Notes: a model not told the origin generated them from the sequence alone. A stretch of DNA of 9,228 nucleotides from CAYQDF01 sp964416175 (GCA_964416175.1 CAYQDF010000119.1:1-9228), one strand, 5' to 3'. Positions 1 to 7,277 are shown, counted from the stretch's first letter. Numbers and translations are program-made.

Positions 1-1
1 C

Positions 2-169
2 TACATCAGCCACGGCGTTCGGTACAATCAGCTGCTCGAGAAATACGGCGCCGACCGCATCCTCCTGGATAAAGAATTGCAGCCCGAACTGGCGGGGGTG
101 CTCGCCTCCGACCCTTCCTGGGAGAAAGAGTACGAGGATCGCCGCGCCCAGATCTGGAGAAGGAAATAG
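2..169 (+). CDS. C-terminal fragment of a GT39-like polytopic membrane protein
   Basis: An open frame enters from the left edge and ends at TAG 167-169, giving 55 residues. There is no start in the window, so this is the 3' end of a longer gene. The fragment contains YGADRILLDKE followed by LASDPSWEKEYEDRRAQIW. This pattern (a 'YG.d.vll' strand, then 'L..dp.W...Y.D..a.i..R') is typical of the soluble tail at the end of large GT39/PMT-like membrane glycosyltransferases of Chloroflexota and relatives, so I infer that family. No membrane segment is visible because only the tail is present. The next gene starts 37 nt downstream on the same strand, which suggests one transcript. The family assignment rests on the tail alone, so it is a moderate call; the reading frame itself is secure. 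Confidence 0.6.
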   Translation, partial: YISHGVRYNQLLEKYGADRILLDKELQPELAGVLASDPSWEKEYEDRRAQIWRRK

Positions 170-206
170 TCCTGGTGATCGATTCCATTGTTTTCCCAAC
201 ACAAAC

Positions 207-1400
207 ATGAGAACGCTTCGCCAGAATCCGTATTACCGGATCGTGCTGTGGGCGGCCTGTGCAATTTGCCTGGTCCTCGTGGTCTGGCTCGCTTCGACGG
301 TTGTACTGCGCCCTGACTGGCTTTTGGCAGACGATTTCGTGGAATACTGGTCGGCGGGACGCCTGAACCTGGAGGGCGGCAACCCTTACAATCCGGTCCA
401 GCTGCTGGACTTACAGAATCAGGCTGGCAGAGATGCTGGTGAGGCGGTCATGATGTGGAATCCCCCCTGGACCCTGCCCGTCGCCATGCCTTTGGGGCTG
501 CTGAGCTACCCGGCCAGCCGGACGTTTTGGCTGCTGCTTAATATTGCCTTCGTCCTCCTCGGCGTGGACCTGTTATGGCGGGTGTATGGGGGGAGCTCAA
601 GGCTGCGCTGGGTGGGCTGGCTGCTGGGATTCTCTTTTGTTCCGGTTCTGGATGCGCTCAAAAAAGGTCAGACGGGCATTCTGGTCCTCTTGGGGATCGT
701 GGGGTTCCTTTATTTCGTGGGGAACAAGAGGCCCTGGTTGGCCGGGCTCTCCCTGGCGCTTCTGGCTATCAAACCCCACCTGGCGTATCTGTTCTTGCTG
801 GCAGTCGTCTTCTGGGCGTTCCACCGGCGGGTTTGGGCGGTCCTGGCTGGATTCGTCATGGCCATAACCGCGGCTGCCCTGATAGCGCTGGTCGTCAACC
901 CGCAAGTCTTTTCACAATATCTCTTCGCGATCGGCAATTTCCCACCCACCGATTGGGCCACTCCGACCCTGGGCGGCGTGTTGCGGCTTGTGTTCGGCCC
1001 GGATCGGTTCTGGCTCCAATTTTTACCCTCTCTTGCGGGCGCCCTTTGGCTGCTGGCACTTTGGGCCGGGGGCAGGGCAGCCTGGGACTGGCCGGCGCAG
1101 GCGCCGGCCGTCGTTTTGGTTTCCCTGCTGACTGCGGCTTACGGCTGGTCTTTCGACCAGCCGGCGGCGCTGGCCGCTGTCATCCCGGTATTCGCCACGC
1201 TCACTATGCGCCCCTGGAACGTCTATTCGTTTCTTGTCCTGGGGTCCTACGCGCTCGTCAACGTGCTGGTTCTGGTAACTCCTAATAACGAGATCTATTT
1301 TTTCTGGGTGGCGCCCGCCTTGTTGGTGTGGTACCTGGCGTCCAGATGGTTGTGCGATAAGCAGTCCGAGCGCCCTCCCCGGCCACAGCAACTATGGTAA
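207..1400 (+). CDS. GT87/DUF2029-like integral membrane glycosyltransferase
   Basis: This 397-residue protein is almost entirely hydrophobic, with about 10-12 candidate membrane helices from residue 12 to the C-terminus. The loop after the first helix carries ADDFVEYWSAG (residues 41-51, with Asp42, Asp43 and Tyr47) and then GGNPYNP (57-63). This acidic-loop plus 'G.(N/D)PY' signature is characteristic of the GT87/DUF2029 family of GT-C enzymes, which transfer sugars from polyprenyl-phosphate donors at the outer face of the membrane. NPPWTLPVAMPLG (85-97) and an AIKPH motif before a later helix fit the same family. The ATG at 207 has no clear Shine-Dalgarno sequence, so the start is the least certain part. 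The stop overlaps the next gene's start (ATGGTAA, 1394-1400), implying translational coupling. Donor and acceptor cannot be read from the sequence; a role in surface glycan or glycolipid assembly is inferred from the family and neighbours. Confidence 0.75.
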   Translation: MRTLRQNPYYRIVLWAACAICLVLVVWLASTVVLRPDWLLADDFVEYWSAGRLNLEGGNPYNPVQLLDLQNQAGRDAGEAVMMWNPPWTLPVAMPLGLLSYPASRTFWLLLNIAFVLLGVDLLWRVYGGSSRLRWVGWLLGFSFVPVLDALKKGQTGILVLLGIVGFLYFVGNKRPWLAGLSLALLAIKPHLAYLFLLAVVFWAFHRRVWAVLAGFVMAITAAALIALVVNPQVFSQYLFAIGNFPPTDWATPTLGGVLRLVFGPDRFWLQFLPSLAGALWLLALWAGGRAAWDWPAQAPAVVLVSLLTAAYGWSFDQPAALAAVIPVFATLTMRPWNVYSFLVLGSYALVNVLVLVTPNNEIYFFWVAPALLVWYLASRWLCDKQSERPPRPQQLW

Positions 1401-3313
1401 ATCCGGCTGGGGGCCTTCTCCGCACTCTCATTACCCTTAGCGGTTGGATTTTCCTGCTGATATTATCTCACGCCCTGGGTGCCAGGGTCTTTCGTCGTCT
1501 GGGTTTATCGAGTCTTTCATGCCTGGACCGGTCTGTTTTCTTTATTCCATTGGGTCTGGGCACGATCGCCGCAGGTGTTTTCATCTTGGGGCTGGCCGGC
1601 ATGTTCCGGCTGTTGCCGATGCTTGTCTGGATCCTCTTAGTATCCCTGTGGGCTTCCCGGGACATCCTGAGAATCATCAAAAACTTCCCTGGTCACTTTC
1701 GCAGCGCCATAGAGACCTGGAAGGCTTTTCCCTTTTTATCAAAAGGCTTATTGGCCCTGGCAGGCATTATGGCTCTTCTGGGTGTATCCCTGGCGCTCGT
1801 CCCGCCGTGGGAATTTGACAGCCTGATGTATCATCTGGAGGCGCCGCGCCAATTCCTGAAGGCGGGGCGCATCGTTCCTCTTCCGCTCATCTCGCAGGCT
1901 AATGGTCCCATGCTAATCCAGATGGCGTACGCGCTGGGCGTCGCCGCGGGGATCGATTCTCTTGGCAAGCTTATCCATTTATCCGGCGCCGCGCTGCTTA
2001 TCCTGGCAGCTTACTCTTTCGGGAACCGCTATCTCGGCGGCCGCAAGGGCTGGATACCGGCTGCCATGCTGCTTGGCGCGCCCATGGTCCTCGTGTTAGG
2101 CACTTTTGCCTACATTGATCTCGTTTGGGCGCTCTATTCTTTTTTCGGTTTGTATGGTCTTTTAATTTGGATGGAGGAGCGCGCTCAGGCCTGGTTGGTC
2201 TTATCGGCGGTCCTATCCGGGTTTGCTTTGAGCAGCAAGTACAACGCCCTGGGTTATACCGGGATCTTGTTTTTATTCGTCATCTGGAATGCCAGGCAGC
2301 GCGGGCGGCGGGAGCTGCTCCGTTCTGTGCTCCTCTTTGGTGGGATAGTCTTTGCCATCGGAGCTCCCTGGTACATCAAGAATTGGGTCTGGACCGGCAA
2401 TCCCTTCTACCCGCTGTTCTTCGGCGGCCCGGAGTGGCCTCCCGAACGCGTCCGAATCTCCGCCACCTATCTTGCCGGGTTCGGGACCGGCAGGTCCATA
2501 CTCGATTATTTGCTCTTGCCGCTCAATATCTTCATTAAACAGGAAAGGTTTGCGACTCTGCTCGGGCCCCTGGAAATCCCCAGCCCGCTCTTCTTATTCG
2601 CGCCCGCGTATCTCTTCATTAAAAATAAAGGACATGCTCTCAATCTTCTTGCGCTTTATTCCGGGTTGGGATTCGTTTATTGGGCGCTTGGTTCGCAGCA
2701 GACTCGATTCCTGCTGCCACTCTTCCCTGCCCTCGCTGTTCTATCGGCATGCAGCATGGATGCTTTCGTACATTCCCTGAGAACGAAGCGCCTCCGGAGG
2801 ACACTGCTCCCCGGGATTCTCGGAGGTATGGCGATTTACGGTCTGATCCCCCTGCTCTTTATGTACGTTCCGGTCCGGCCTATGGGCGTGATTGTTGGAG
2901 CAGAAAGCCGGAGGCAGTTCGTAAATCGCAATACGCCGATGCTCTGGGCGGAGTTAGACGAGATTCTTCCGATGCAGGATGTGGACGACAAGATCTTGAT
3001 GCTGTGGGACGGGCAGGCTTATTATTGCGGCGACCGGTGCATCCCCGACACGGATAACGCCTTTTGGACTTACCTCGTGCATTCTTCAGGATCTGAAGAG
3101 ATGCTCCTGGACGAGTTGCGTGAGATGAACGTCACTTATCTAATGATCAACTCAGTAAACGCCTCGTTCGTCCTCGAGCACGATCCGGAAGGCTACCAGC
3201 TCGCCGCGCAGCGGTTCTCCCAGGAACAATTCCTTCCAAATTATGGTCAGGAAGTATACAAAAATGATAAGGGGGTCATTATTTTCAAAATTGAATCAAC
3301 ACGATGTAGATAA
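1394..3313 (+). CDS. GT39-like (GT-C fold) polytopic membrane protein
   Basis: This 639-residue protein has roughly a dozen hydrophobic segments spread over residues 7-500, followed by a soluble C-terminal domain of about 140 residues. After the early helices comes PPWEFDSLMYHLEAPRQF, with Asp142, Tyr146, His147 and Pro151. This 'D.l.YHL..P..f...G' loop matches the acidic first extracytoplasmic loop of GT39/ArnT-like enzymes, where the Asp is catalytic. A second family-like stretch is PWYIKNWVWTGNPFYP near the middle. The C-terminal domain (after about residue 500) has alternating strands and helices and a CGDRC motif, and resembles the accessory tail of these enzymes. The start overlaps the upstream stop by 7 nt and has no strong ribosome-binding site, so it probably relies on coupling. 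The gene most likely moves sugars onto lipid or protein acceptors at the cell surface; the substrate is unknown. It could also be annotated simply as a hypothetical membrane protein. Confidence 0.7.
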   Translation: MVNPAGGLLRTLITLSGWIFLLILSHALGARVFRRLGLSSLSCLDRSVFFIPLGLGTIAAGVFILGLAGMFRLLPMLVWILLVSLWASRDILRIIKNFPGHFRSAIETWKAFPFLSKGLLALAGIMALLGVSLALVPPWEFDSLMYHLEAPRQFLKAGRIVPLPLISQANGPMLIQMAYALGVAAGIDSLGKLIHLSGAALLILAAYSFGNRYLGGRKGWIPAAMLLGAPMVLVLGTFAYIDLVWALYSFFGLYGLLIWMEERAQAWLVLSAVLSGFALSSKYNALGYTGILFLFVIWNARQRGRRELLRSVLLFGGIVFAIGAPWYIKNWVWTGNPFYPLFFGGPEWPPERVRISATYLAGFGTGRSILDYLLLPLNIFIKQERFATLLGPLEIPSPLFLFAPAYLFIKNKGHALNLLALYSGLGFVYWALGSQQTRFLLPLFPALAVLSACSMDAFVHSLRTKRLRRTLLPGILGGMAIYGLIPLLFMYVPVRPMGVIVGAESRRQFVNRNTPMLWAELDEILPMQDVDDKILMLWDGQAYYCGDRCIPDTDNAFWTYLVHSSGSEEMLLDELREMNVTYLMINSVNASFVLEHDPEGYQLAAQRFSQEQFLPNYGQEVYKNDKGVIIFKIESTRCR

Positions 3314-3336
3314 AAATAAATTTATACGGGGTTTCG

Positions 3337-4950
3337 ATGAATAGCAAATTTAAAAAAGTTACTGTGATCAGGGGGATCGTTGATGTTATACAGCCGTTCT
3401 TATTTGTTCTCACCCCGCTATTGAATTTCCTGAACATCAACATATTCGTCCTTGAGGCAGATCAAGTTATCGGGCCATCAGTATTAATAGTTATTACGGT
3501 TATTTTATTTTTACTATTATTCAAATTTCTTACAAAGGACAGAAATAGAGCCGCTTGCTTGACATCAATATTTGTGATTTTTATATTTTATTATGGACAG
3601 ATGTATCGTTTGGCCCAGGATAAAAATCTGCTTGGCGGCAGTCTGGAGTCCAGGCTGGGATTAACTCTGGTCTGGACGTCATTTTTCCTTTTGGTGTTTG
3701 TGTTTTTGTATCGATCTAAAACAGGTACGATTCGTTTGTTCTCCACTTACTTTCTTATAGTTTCGATAATTTTGTTCAGCTTTCCGTTCATAGTTTTTCT
3801 AAGCCTTTTTCCAAAGAGAATTAATGACCCTCTCAGAGATTGGAAACCACCAGGAATTCAAACTTTTGGAGAATACTTCGAAGTGCCAAATCGCCAAGTC
3901 GAGCAATATACTGAACACCCTGACATTTATTACATAATCCTGGATGGTTACGCCCGGCAAGATGTACTAAACGAGCTTTACGATTTTAATAATTCAGAAT
4001 TCCTCGATTTCTTGCTTGAGCAAGGGTTTTACGTGGCGGAAGATTCAAACAGCAACTATAACCAGACTGCCTTATCGTTGGCTTCTTCCCTAAATTTCGA
4101 GTATCTAACCCAGCTGAGTGAGATTGGGAAAAACTCGGCTATCCGCTCGCCTTTAGGGGAGATGATCCAACACAGTAAAACCCGTTCGATTTTAGAACAA
4201 TATGGCTACAAGACAATTGCCTTCGATACTGCTTCAAAGTATTCAAGGATAATTGATGCTGATTTATTTATTGACAGGTTTATTGGTTTAACGGATTTCG
4301 AACAGACGATACTTACGTCGTCATTCTGCGTGGTATTTGAAAACACATTAAATGACAGGATTCCTTTTCTCACTTATGCAACGCACCAGACGAGGATAAA
4401 ACACAACCTTGAGTATTTGGCAAAGATTTCTGATATTTCCGGCCAAAAGTTCATTTTCTTCCATATCGTTATGCCGCATCCCCCTTTTATTTTCGATTCT
4501 CAAGGAAATGAAACTGATCCTGATTACGCTTTTCGGTTCGATGATGGCGATTCGTATCCTGAATCCCAGGAGGACTATATCAGTGGTTATCGGGAACAAT
4601 TGATTTACACCAATCACAGAATTTCCGAGCTGGTAAAAATTATATTATCAAAATCAAAGGTTCCTCCAGTCATCATAATACAGGGAGATCACGGACCAGG
4701 GGCATACCTTGTCTGGGATTCAGTCGAGAAAACCGATCTTAAGGAAAGATTCGGTATATTGAATGCTTATTACTTCCCTGGAAACAATAACGAAGAACTA
4801 TATAGTTCGATTTCGCCGGTTAACACGTTTCGAGTTGTTTTTAATCAATATTTCAACGCCAATTTCCCCCTTTTAGAGGACAAAAGTTATTTTTCCTCCT
4901 GGATTCGGCCCTATGAGTTTATTGAAATCACCGATCGGCTCAATCCCTGA
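3337..4950 (+). CDS. membrane-anchored sulfatase-like hydrolase/phosphotransferase
   Basis: This 537-residue protein has five hydrophobic helices within residues 14-157 and then an extracytoplasmic alkaline-phosphatase-superfamily domain. That topology matches LtaS/EptA-type lipid-head-group transferases. The domain starts with PDIYYIILDGYAR (Asp203, a probable metal ligand). It continues with SNYNQTALSLASSLN, where Thr244 is the candidate nucleophile. Then come HIVMPHPPF (His376, His381) and QGDHGPG (Asp451, His452), the typical metal-binding site. Sulfatase versus phosphoethanolamine or glycerol-phosphate transferase activity cannot be separated by eye; a Thr nucleophile and the five helices favour a transferase. 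The start is preceded by CGGGG, a weak ribosome-binding site. It lies 23 nt after the upstream gene, so it is probably in the same transcript. Composition is unusual: several sampled 60-base lines have about 22-45% GC against roughly 55-70% in the neighbours. The next gene is convergent, with only 41 nt between the stops and no clear terminator hairpin there. Confidence 0.75.
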   Translation: MNSKFKKVTVIRGIVDVIQPFLFVLTPLLNFLNINIFVLEADQVIGPSVLIVITVILFLLLFKFLTKDRNRAACLTSIFVIFIFYYGQMYRLAQDKNLLGGSLESRLGLTLVWTSFFLLVFVFLYRSKTGTIRLFSTYFLIVSIILFSFPFIVFLSLFPKRINDPLRDWKPPGIQTFGEYFEVPNRQVEQYTEHPDIYYIILDGYARQDVLNELYDFNNSEFLDFLLEQGFYVAEDSNSNYNQTALSLASSLNFEYLTQLSEIGKNSAIRSPLGEMIQHSKTRSILEQYGYKTIAFDTASKYSRIIDADLFIDRFIGLTDFEQTILTSSFCVVFENTLNDRIPFLTYATHQTRIKHNLEYLAKISDISGQKFIFFHIVMPHPPFIFDSQGNETDPDYAFRFDDGDSYPESQEDYISGYREQLIYTNHRISELVKIILSKSKVPPVIIIQGDHGPGAYLVWDSVEKTDLKERFGILNAYYFPGNNNEELYSSISPVNTFRVVFNQYFNANFPLLEDKSYFSSWIRPYEFIEITDRLNP

Positions 4951-4991
4951 TTTTCTACTCCGCGCCGATTCGCCATTACCCCTCTTCTCCC

Positions 4992-6686
4992 TCACCCCGC
5001 GGCGGGCAGCGCCTCCCGCTCCCTCCGCAACCGCCTCCCCCGGAAATTGTTGAGCGGCTTGAGCTGCCCCCGCGCCAGCTTCAGCTGCCCCAGCGACCCC
5101 ACCACGGCGATCGCCGCCGGCAGGGCGCTCAGGCAGCTCTGCGCCAGCTGCCGGTTGGCGATGGCGGTCGTGTAGTCGAAGTTGTAGTACAGGTAGCCGA
5201 TCGGGAGGAACAGGATCGCCGCCGGCAGGAACAGGTCGAAGTTCCGCAGCCGGCGCGCCACCGGCCGGGCCTCGTCGAAGTACGGCGAGAAGTTCAGCGC
5301 GTTGCCCGCCATGCGGTGGTACTCCCGGGCGACGACGAAGGCGATGGCGTAGCTGAAGAAGACCAGGCTCTGCTCCCCGGTCATCAGGAAGTAATCGAAC
5401 AGCCCGTGCAGCAGCGCGGCCAGCGCGAACCCGCCCAGGATCGCCGGCAGCGGGCGCCTCCCCCGGATGTGCCGCGCCCCCGCCCAGGCGTAGCAGACAA
5501 GGCCCGTCAGCCCCACGTGCACCACGGTCGAGAGGACGAAGCGGGAGAGGGCGATCCCCAGGCCGCCCTGCGAGAAATACAGGGCGTTCTCCAGCGTGGC
5601 GAACCCCAGCGCGGAGAGCGTCCCGTACAGCACCAGGTCGAAAGGCTCCTCCACCCGGCGCGTCAGGGCGACCACGATCAGCACCGGCAGGAACTTGACC
5701 AGCTCTTCCACCGCGCCGATCTTCACGACCGCGCCGACCAGGGACTGCCACCAGGCGCTCTGGGCCGGTTTCGGCAGGGCGATCTCCAGCGCGTCGCTCA
5801 GGACCAGGGAGGCGCAGGCGAAGACCGCCCCCAGGGAGAGCAGGACCAGGTAGTAGCGGAAGGGCTTTTCGCGGAACACGGCGATGCGCACCAGGTAGAT
5901 CAGCCACACCAGGCAGATGATCAGCGCGCTCAACCCGCCGACCAGGGACACGTGCCGGAAGGGCGCCAGGAAGACCAGGCGGAGGTAAGCCGCCCAGTCC
6001 TGTGTGTGGTACGCCAGTTTGCGGAGGGTCCCGCTCCCCAGGTGTGAGCCCGTGCGGGGGTCGGCCGCCAGGTCGGCCAGGCGGTCGAAGTCCCCGGTGT
6101 CCAGGTAGAGTTTGGCGAGCTCCGCGGCGGCGGGCTGCGCGCCGCCCAGGTTGATCTCGCGCCGGAAGGCCCCCTCGGCGGCGGCCCGCTCGCCCAGCTT
6201 CAGGTGGGCGTAGCCGGCCGCGTAGTTCAGGTACTTCAGGCCCCGATCGGGGACCGCGGCGAGGCGGGCCAGCGCGGCGGGGTAGTCGCCCTGGAGGGCG
6301 TGCGCCCAGCCCAGGCCGAAGGCGCCGAGGCTTGCGGTCTTGCCCTCCCCTGCCAGGCTGGCGTAGTAGGCGAAGAGGGCCGCGTCGTCCCGCCTGGCCC
6401 TGGGGCCGTCCGGGATGGAGAAGTGGTTGCGGATGTACTCGAAGTGCAGGTCGGGGTCCGTGGGCGCGGGGTCCGCGGCGAGGAGTTCCCGGTAAGCCGC
6501 TTCCGCCTCGGCGTGCATGCCGGCGGCGGACAGGCGCCCGGCCAGCTTCGCTGGGTTTTCCGGGAGCGGCTGGAGGGCGGGCAGCTTTGCCCCGCCGATC
6601 AGCGCCGCGCTGACCAGCAGCGCCAGCAGGGTCGGGCTGGCAAGGAGGCGTTTCAGAAGGAAACTCTGAGGGCGGTGTTCGTCCAT
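4992..6686 (-). CDS. PrsW-family intramembrane metalloprotease with N-terminal TPR-like region
   Basis: This 564-residue protein has three parts. Residues 12-32 form a membrane anchor or signal-like helix. Residues 45-240 are Ala/Leu-rich helix pairs of tetratricopeptide type (for example EAEAAYRELLAADP, and ALQGDYPAALARLAAVP). Residues 245-530 form a polytopic domain with all PrsW signatures: VEELVKF (Glu327, Glu328, Lys331), FATLEN (Glu366, Asn367), HVGLTG (His390) and HGLFD (His427, Asp431). These Glu and His residues form the putative zinc site. In Bacillus subtilis, PrsW cuts the anti-sigma factor RsiW; the substrate here is unknown. The TPR-like part could select substrates or partners. 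The ATG (complement of 6684-6686) lies just after a probable cyclic-di-GMP riboswitch, and the only ribosome-binding-like bases (AGG, about 9 nt upstream) are inside that aptamer. The gene is very GC-rich, about 68% in a sampled line. Confidence 0.88.
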   Translation of the reverse strand: MDEHRPQSFLLKRLLASPTLLALLVSAALIGGAKLPALQPLPENPAKLAGRLSAAGMHAEAEAAYRELLAADPAPTDPDLHFEYIRNHFSIPDGPRARRDDAALFAYYASLAGEGKTASLGAFGLGWAHALQGDYPAALARLAAVPDRGLKYLNYAAGYAHLKLGERAAAEGAFRREINLGGAQPAAAELAKLYLDTGDFDRLADLAADPRTGSHLGSGTLRKLAYHTQDWAAYLRLVFLAPFRHVSLVGGLSALIICLVWLIYLVRIAVFREKPFRYYLVLLSLGAVFACASLVLSDALEIALPKPAQSAWWQSLVGAVVKIGAVEELVKFLPVLIVVALTRRVEEPFDLVLYGTLSALGFATLENALYFSQGGLGIALSRFVLSTVVHVGLTGLVCYAWAGARHIRGRRPLPAILGGFALAALLHGLFDYFLMTGEQSLVFFSYAIAFVVAREYHRMAGNALNFSPYFDEARPVARRLRNFDLFLPAAILFLPIGYLYYNFDYTTAIANRQLAQSCLSALPAAIAVVGSLGQLKLARGQLKPLNNFRGRRLRREREALPAAG

Positions 6687-6690
6687 CTTC

Positions 6691-6780
6691 GGCGGCCTGG
6701 CGATCCTATCCGGTGGAAGACCGGACGTAGACCCATGGCTTTGCGCCCGCAGCTTTCGCTGCGTTTGCCTTTATCGGATC
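6691..6780 (-). ncRNA. class I cyclic-di-GMP (GEMM-I) riboswitch aptamer
   Basis: Read on the minus strand, the leader of the PrsW gene has the conserved blocks of a GEMM-I aptamer in the right order and spacing. First is GGCAAAC (6763-6769). A perfect six-pair hairpin capped by a GAAA tetraloop follows (6748-6763). Next is GGGCGCAAAGCC (6737-6748), then GGGTCTA, and a second perfect hairpin TCCGGT/ACCGGA with loop CTTCC that forms the tetraloop-receptor arm. The last block is GATCGCCAGGCCGCC (6691-6705), aligning base for base with the usual GATAGCCGGGTTGCC. By comparison with the Vibrio Vc2 aptamer, the ligand-contacting positions G20, A47 and C92 correspond to 6769, 6742 and 6692 and are conserved, which favours c-di-GMP over cGAMP. 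The outer P1 helix is not obvious, so the closing stem may be short or rearranged. The aptamer ends 4 nt before the start codon, so translational control is the simplest model. Confidence 0.85.
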
Positions 6781-6787
6781 TGGCACG

Positions 6788-6793
6788 ATTGTA
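6788..6793 (-). promoter_or_regulatory. candidate -10 box of the riboswitch/PrsW transcript
   Basis: On the minus strand the hexamer TACAAT (5 of 6 to TATAAT) ends 7 nt before the first base of the aptamer, so initiation would fall near 6781, just at the 5' end of the riboswitch. No good -35 hexamer is seen 16-18 nt upstream (the region reads GCCGCC), so the promoter may be weak or activator-dependent. The position relative to the aptamer is the main support. Confidence 0.45.
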
Positions 6794-6840
6794 GCGCAGA
6801 ATCGATGCCAGGCGGCTTGCAAATATGCAACGTCAGGGGG

Positions 6841-6934
6841 TGGCGAATGAATTCGCGCCAATGGAAGGCACGAAGTCCGCCTCCGTGGACTTCACTCATG
6901 ACCTGGCCAACCCCCGGCGGTGGGGTTTCGTGCC
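6841..6934. repeat. structured intergenic inverted-repeat element
   Basis: The element begins with a near-palindrome TGGCGAATGAATTCGCGCCA (6841-6860), whose inner arms GCGAAT/ATTCGC are perfect. It is followed by a nested structure. Outer arms GGCACGAA (6867-6874) and TTCGTGCC (6927-6934) enclose a GAAGTCC/GGACTTC hairpin (6872-6893, competing with the outer arm for three bases) and an AACCCC/GGGGTT hairpin (6909-6927). From memory, the combination of a GAATTCGC palindrome with a GAAGTCC...GGACTTC hairpin resembles short interspersed repeats that recur in Chloroflexota and cyanobacterial intergenic regions. That cannot be confirmed from this single copy. No transposase or coding signal is associated with it. 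Confidence 0.5.
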
Positions 6935-6990
6935 CCTGGTGGGTGCAGATTCAACTGCCCCATCCTTCCTACCCCGAATCAGGTAGACCC

Positions 6991-7037
6991 AAATACCTCC
7001 TCCGTACCAATTGTTTTCCGGCCGTCCGTACTAAAAT
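6991..7037 (+). promoter_or_regulatory. promoter module 1: TACC direct repeat and -10 box
   Basis: AAATACCTCCTCCGTACCA (6991-7009) contains two TACC half-sites 11 bp apart (6994-6997 and 7005-7008). Exactly 23 nt after the second half-site lies TAAAAT (7032-7037), a 5-of-6 match to the -10 consensus. No good -35 hexamer is present, which suits a promoter driven by an activator bound to an 11-bp direct repeat, as in the OmpR/PhoB style. The same module recurs at 7298-7344 with identical spacing. An upstream AGGTA (6981-6985) is also shared by both copies. Initiation would be near 7044. Confidence 0.45.
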
Positions 7038-7043
7038 AAACTA

Positions 7044-7218
7044 TCAATGGTCCAGGGCATTTTGGGCGGGGAGTGCAACGCCGTCATCGCCTGGCAGACG
7101 ATCGTGCCCGGACGGGGGTGACGCAGGCGCCTTTCGCCGGGGGGCCAACACGGGGGTCGGGGGAATGCGCCTCGACCGCCGGGGGTTGCGGCCGCTGCTC
7201 GGGCCGCCGATTTATTTT
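7044..7218 (+). ncRNA. candidate small RNA of about 175 nt
   Basis: The interval runs from the predicted start of promoter module 1 to a terminator-like hairpin ending at 7218. It holds no convincing coding sequence; the only early ORF (7047-7121, 24 codons) lacks a ribosome-binding site. It is GC-rich with several possible stems, for example GGTCG/CGACC, before the terminator. I do not recognise a known RNA family. Both ends are predictions, so this is a hypothesis. Confidence 0.3.
7188..7218 (+). terminator. terminator-like hairpin with T-rich tail
   Basis: GCGGCC (7188-7193) and GGCCGC (7202-7207) form a perfect six-pair GC stem with an 8-nt loop, followed after three bases by TTTATTTT (7211-7218). 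This fits an intrinsic terminator on the plus strand. It lies between promoter modules 1 and 2, so it would separate an upstream transcript from the regulator gene. Confidence 0.5.
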
Positions 7219-7277
7219 AAAGGGTGGTCAGCCTGTGTCATGAGCAGCCTGGGGCACCGCCCGGCGATGCGGCGCGA

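Noticed and set aside
4873..5907. 344-codon open frame on the minus strand, overlapping the PrsW gene in another frame
   Set aside because: It is extremely rich in Arg/Ala/Gly/Pro, has no domain signature, and overlaps the PrsW gene with its intact catalytic motifs; it is a shadow frame of GC-rich DNA.
5316..6047. 243-codon plus-strand open frame opposite the PrsW gene
   Set aside because: Low-complexity Gln/Arg/Glu/Gly-rich translation typical of the antisense of a GC-rich gene.
7047..7121. 24-codon ORF starting 3 nt after the predicted start of promoter module 1
   Set aside because: No ribosome-binding site and no recognisable sequence; it could be translated only as a leaderless message, which cannot be supported here.
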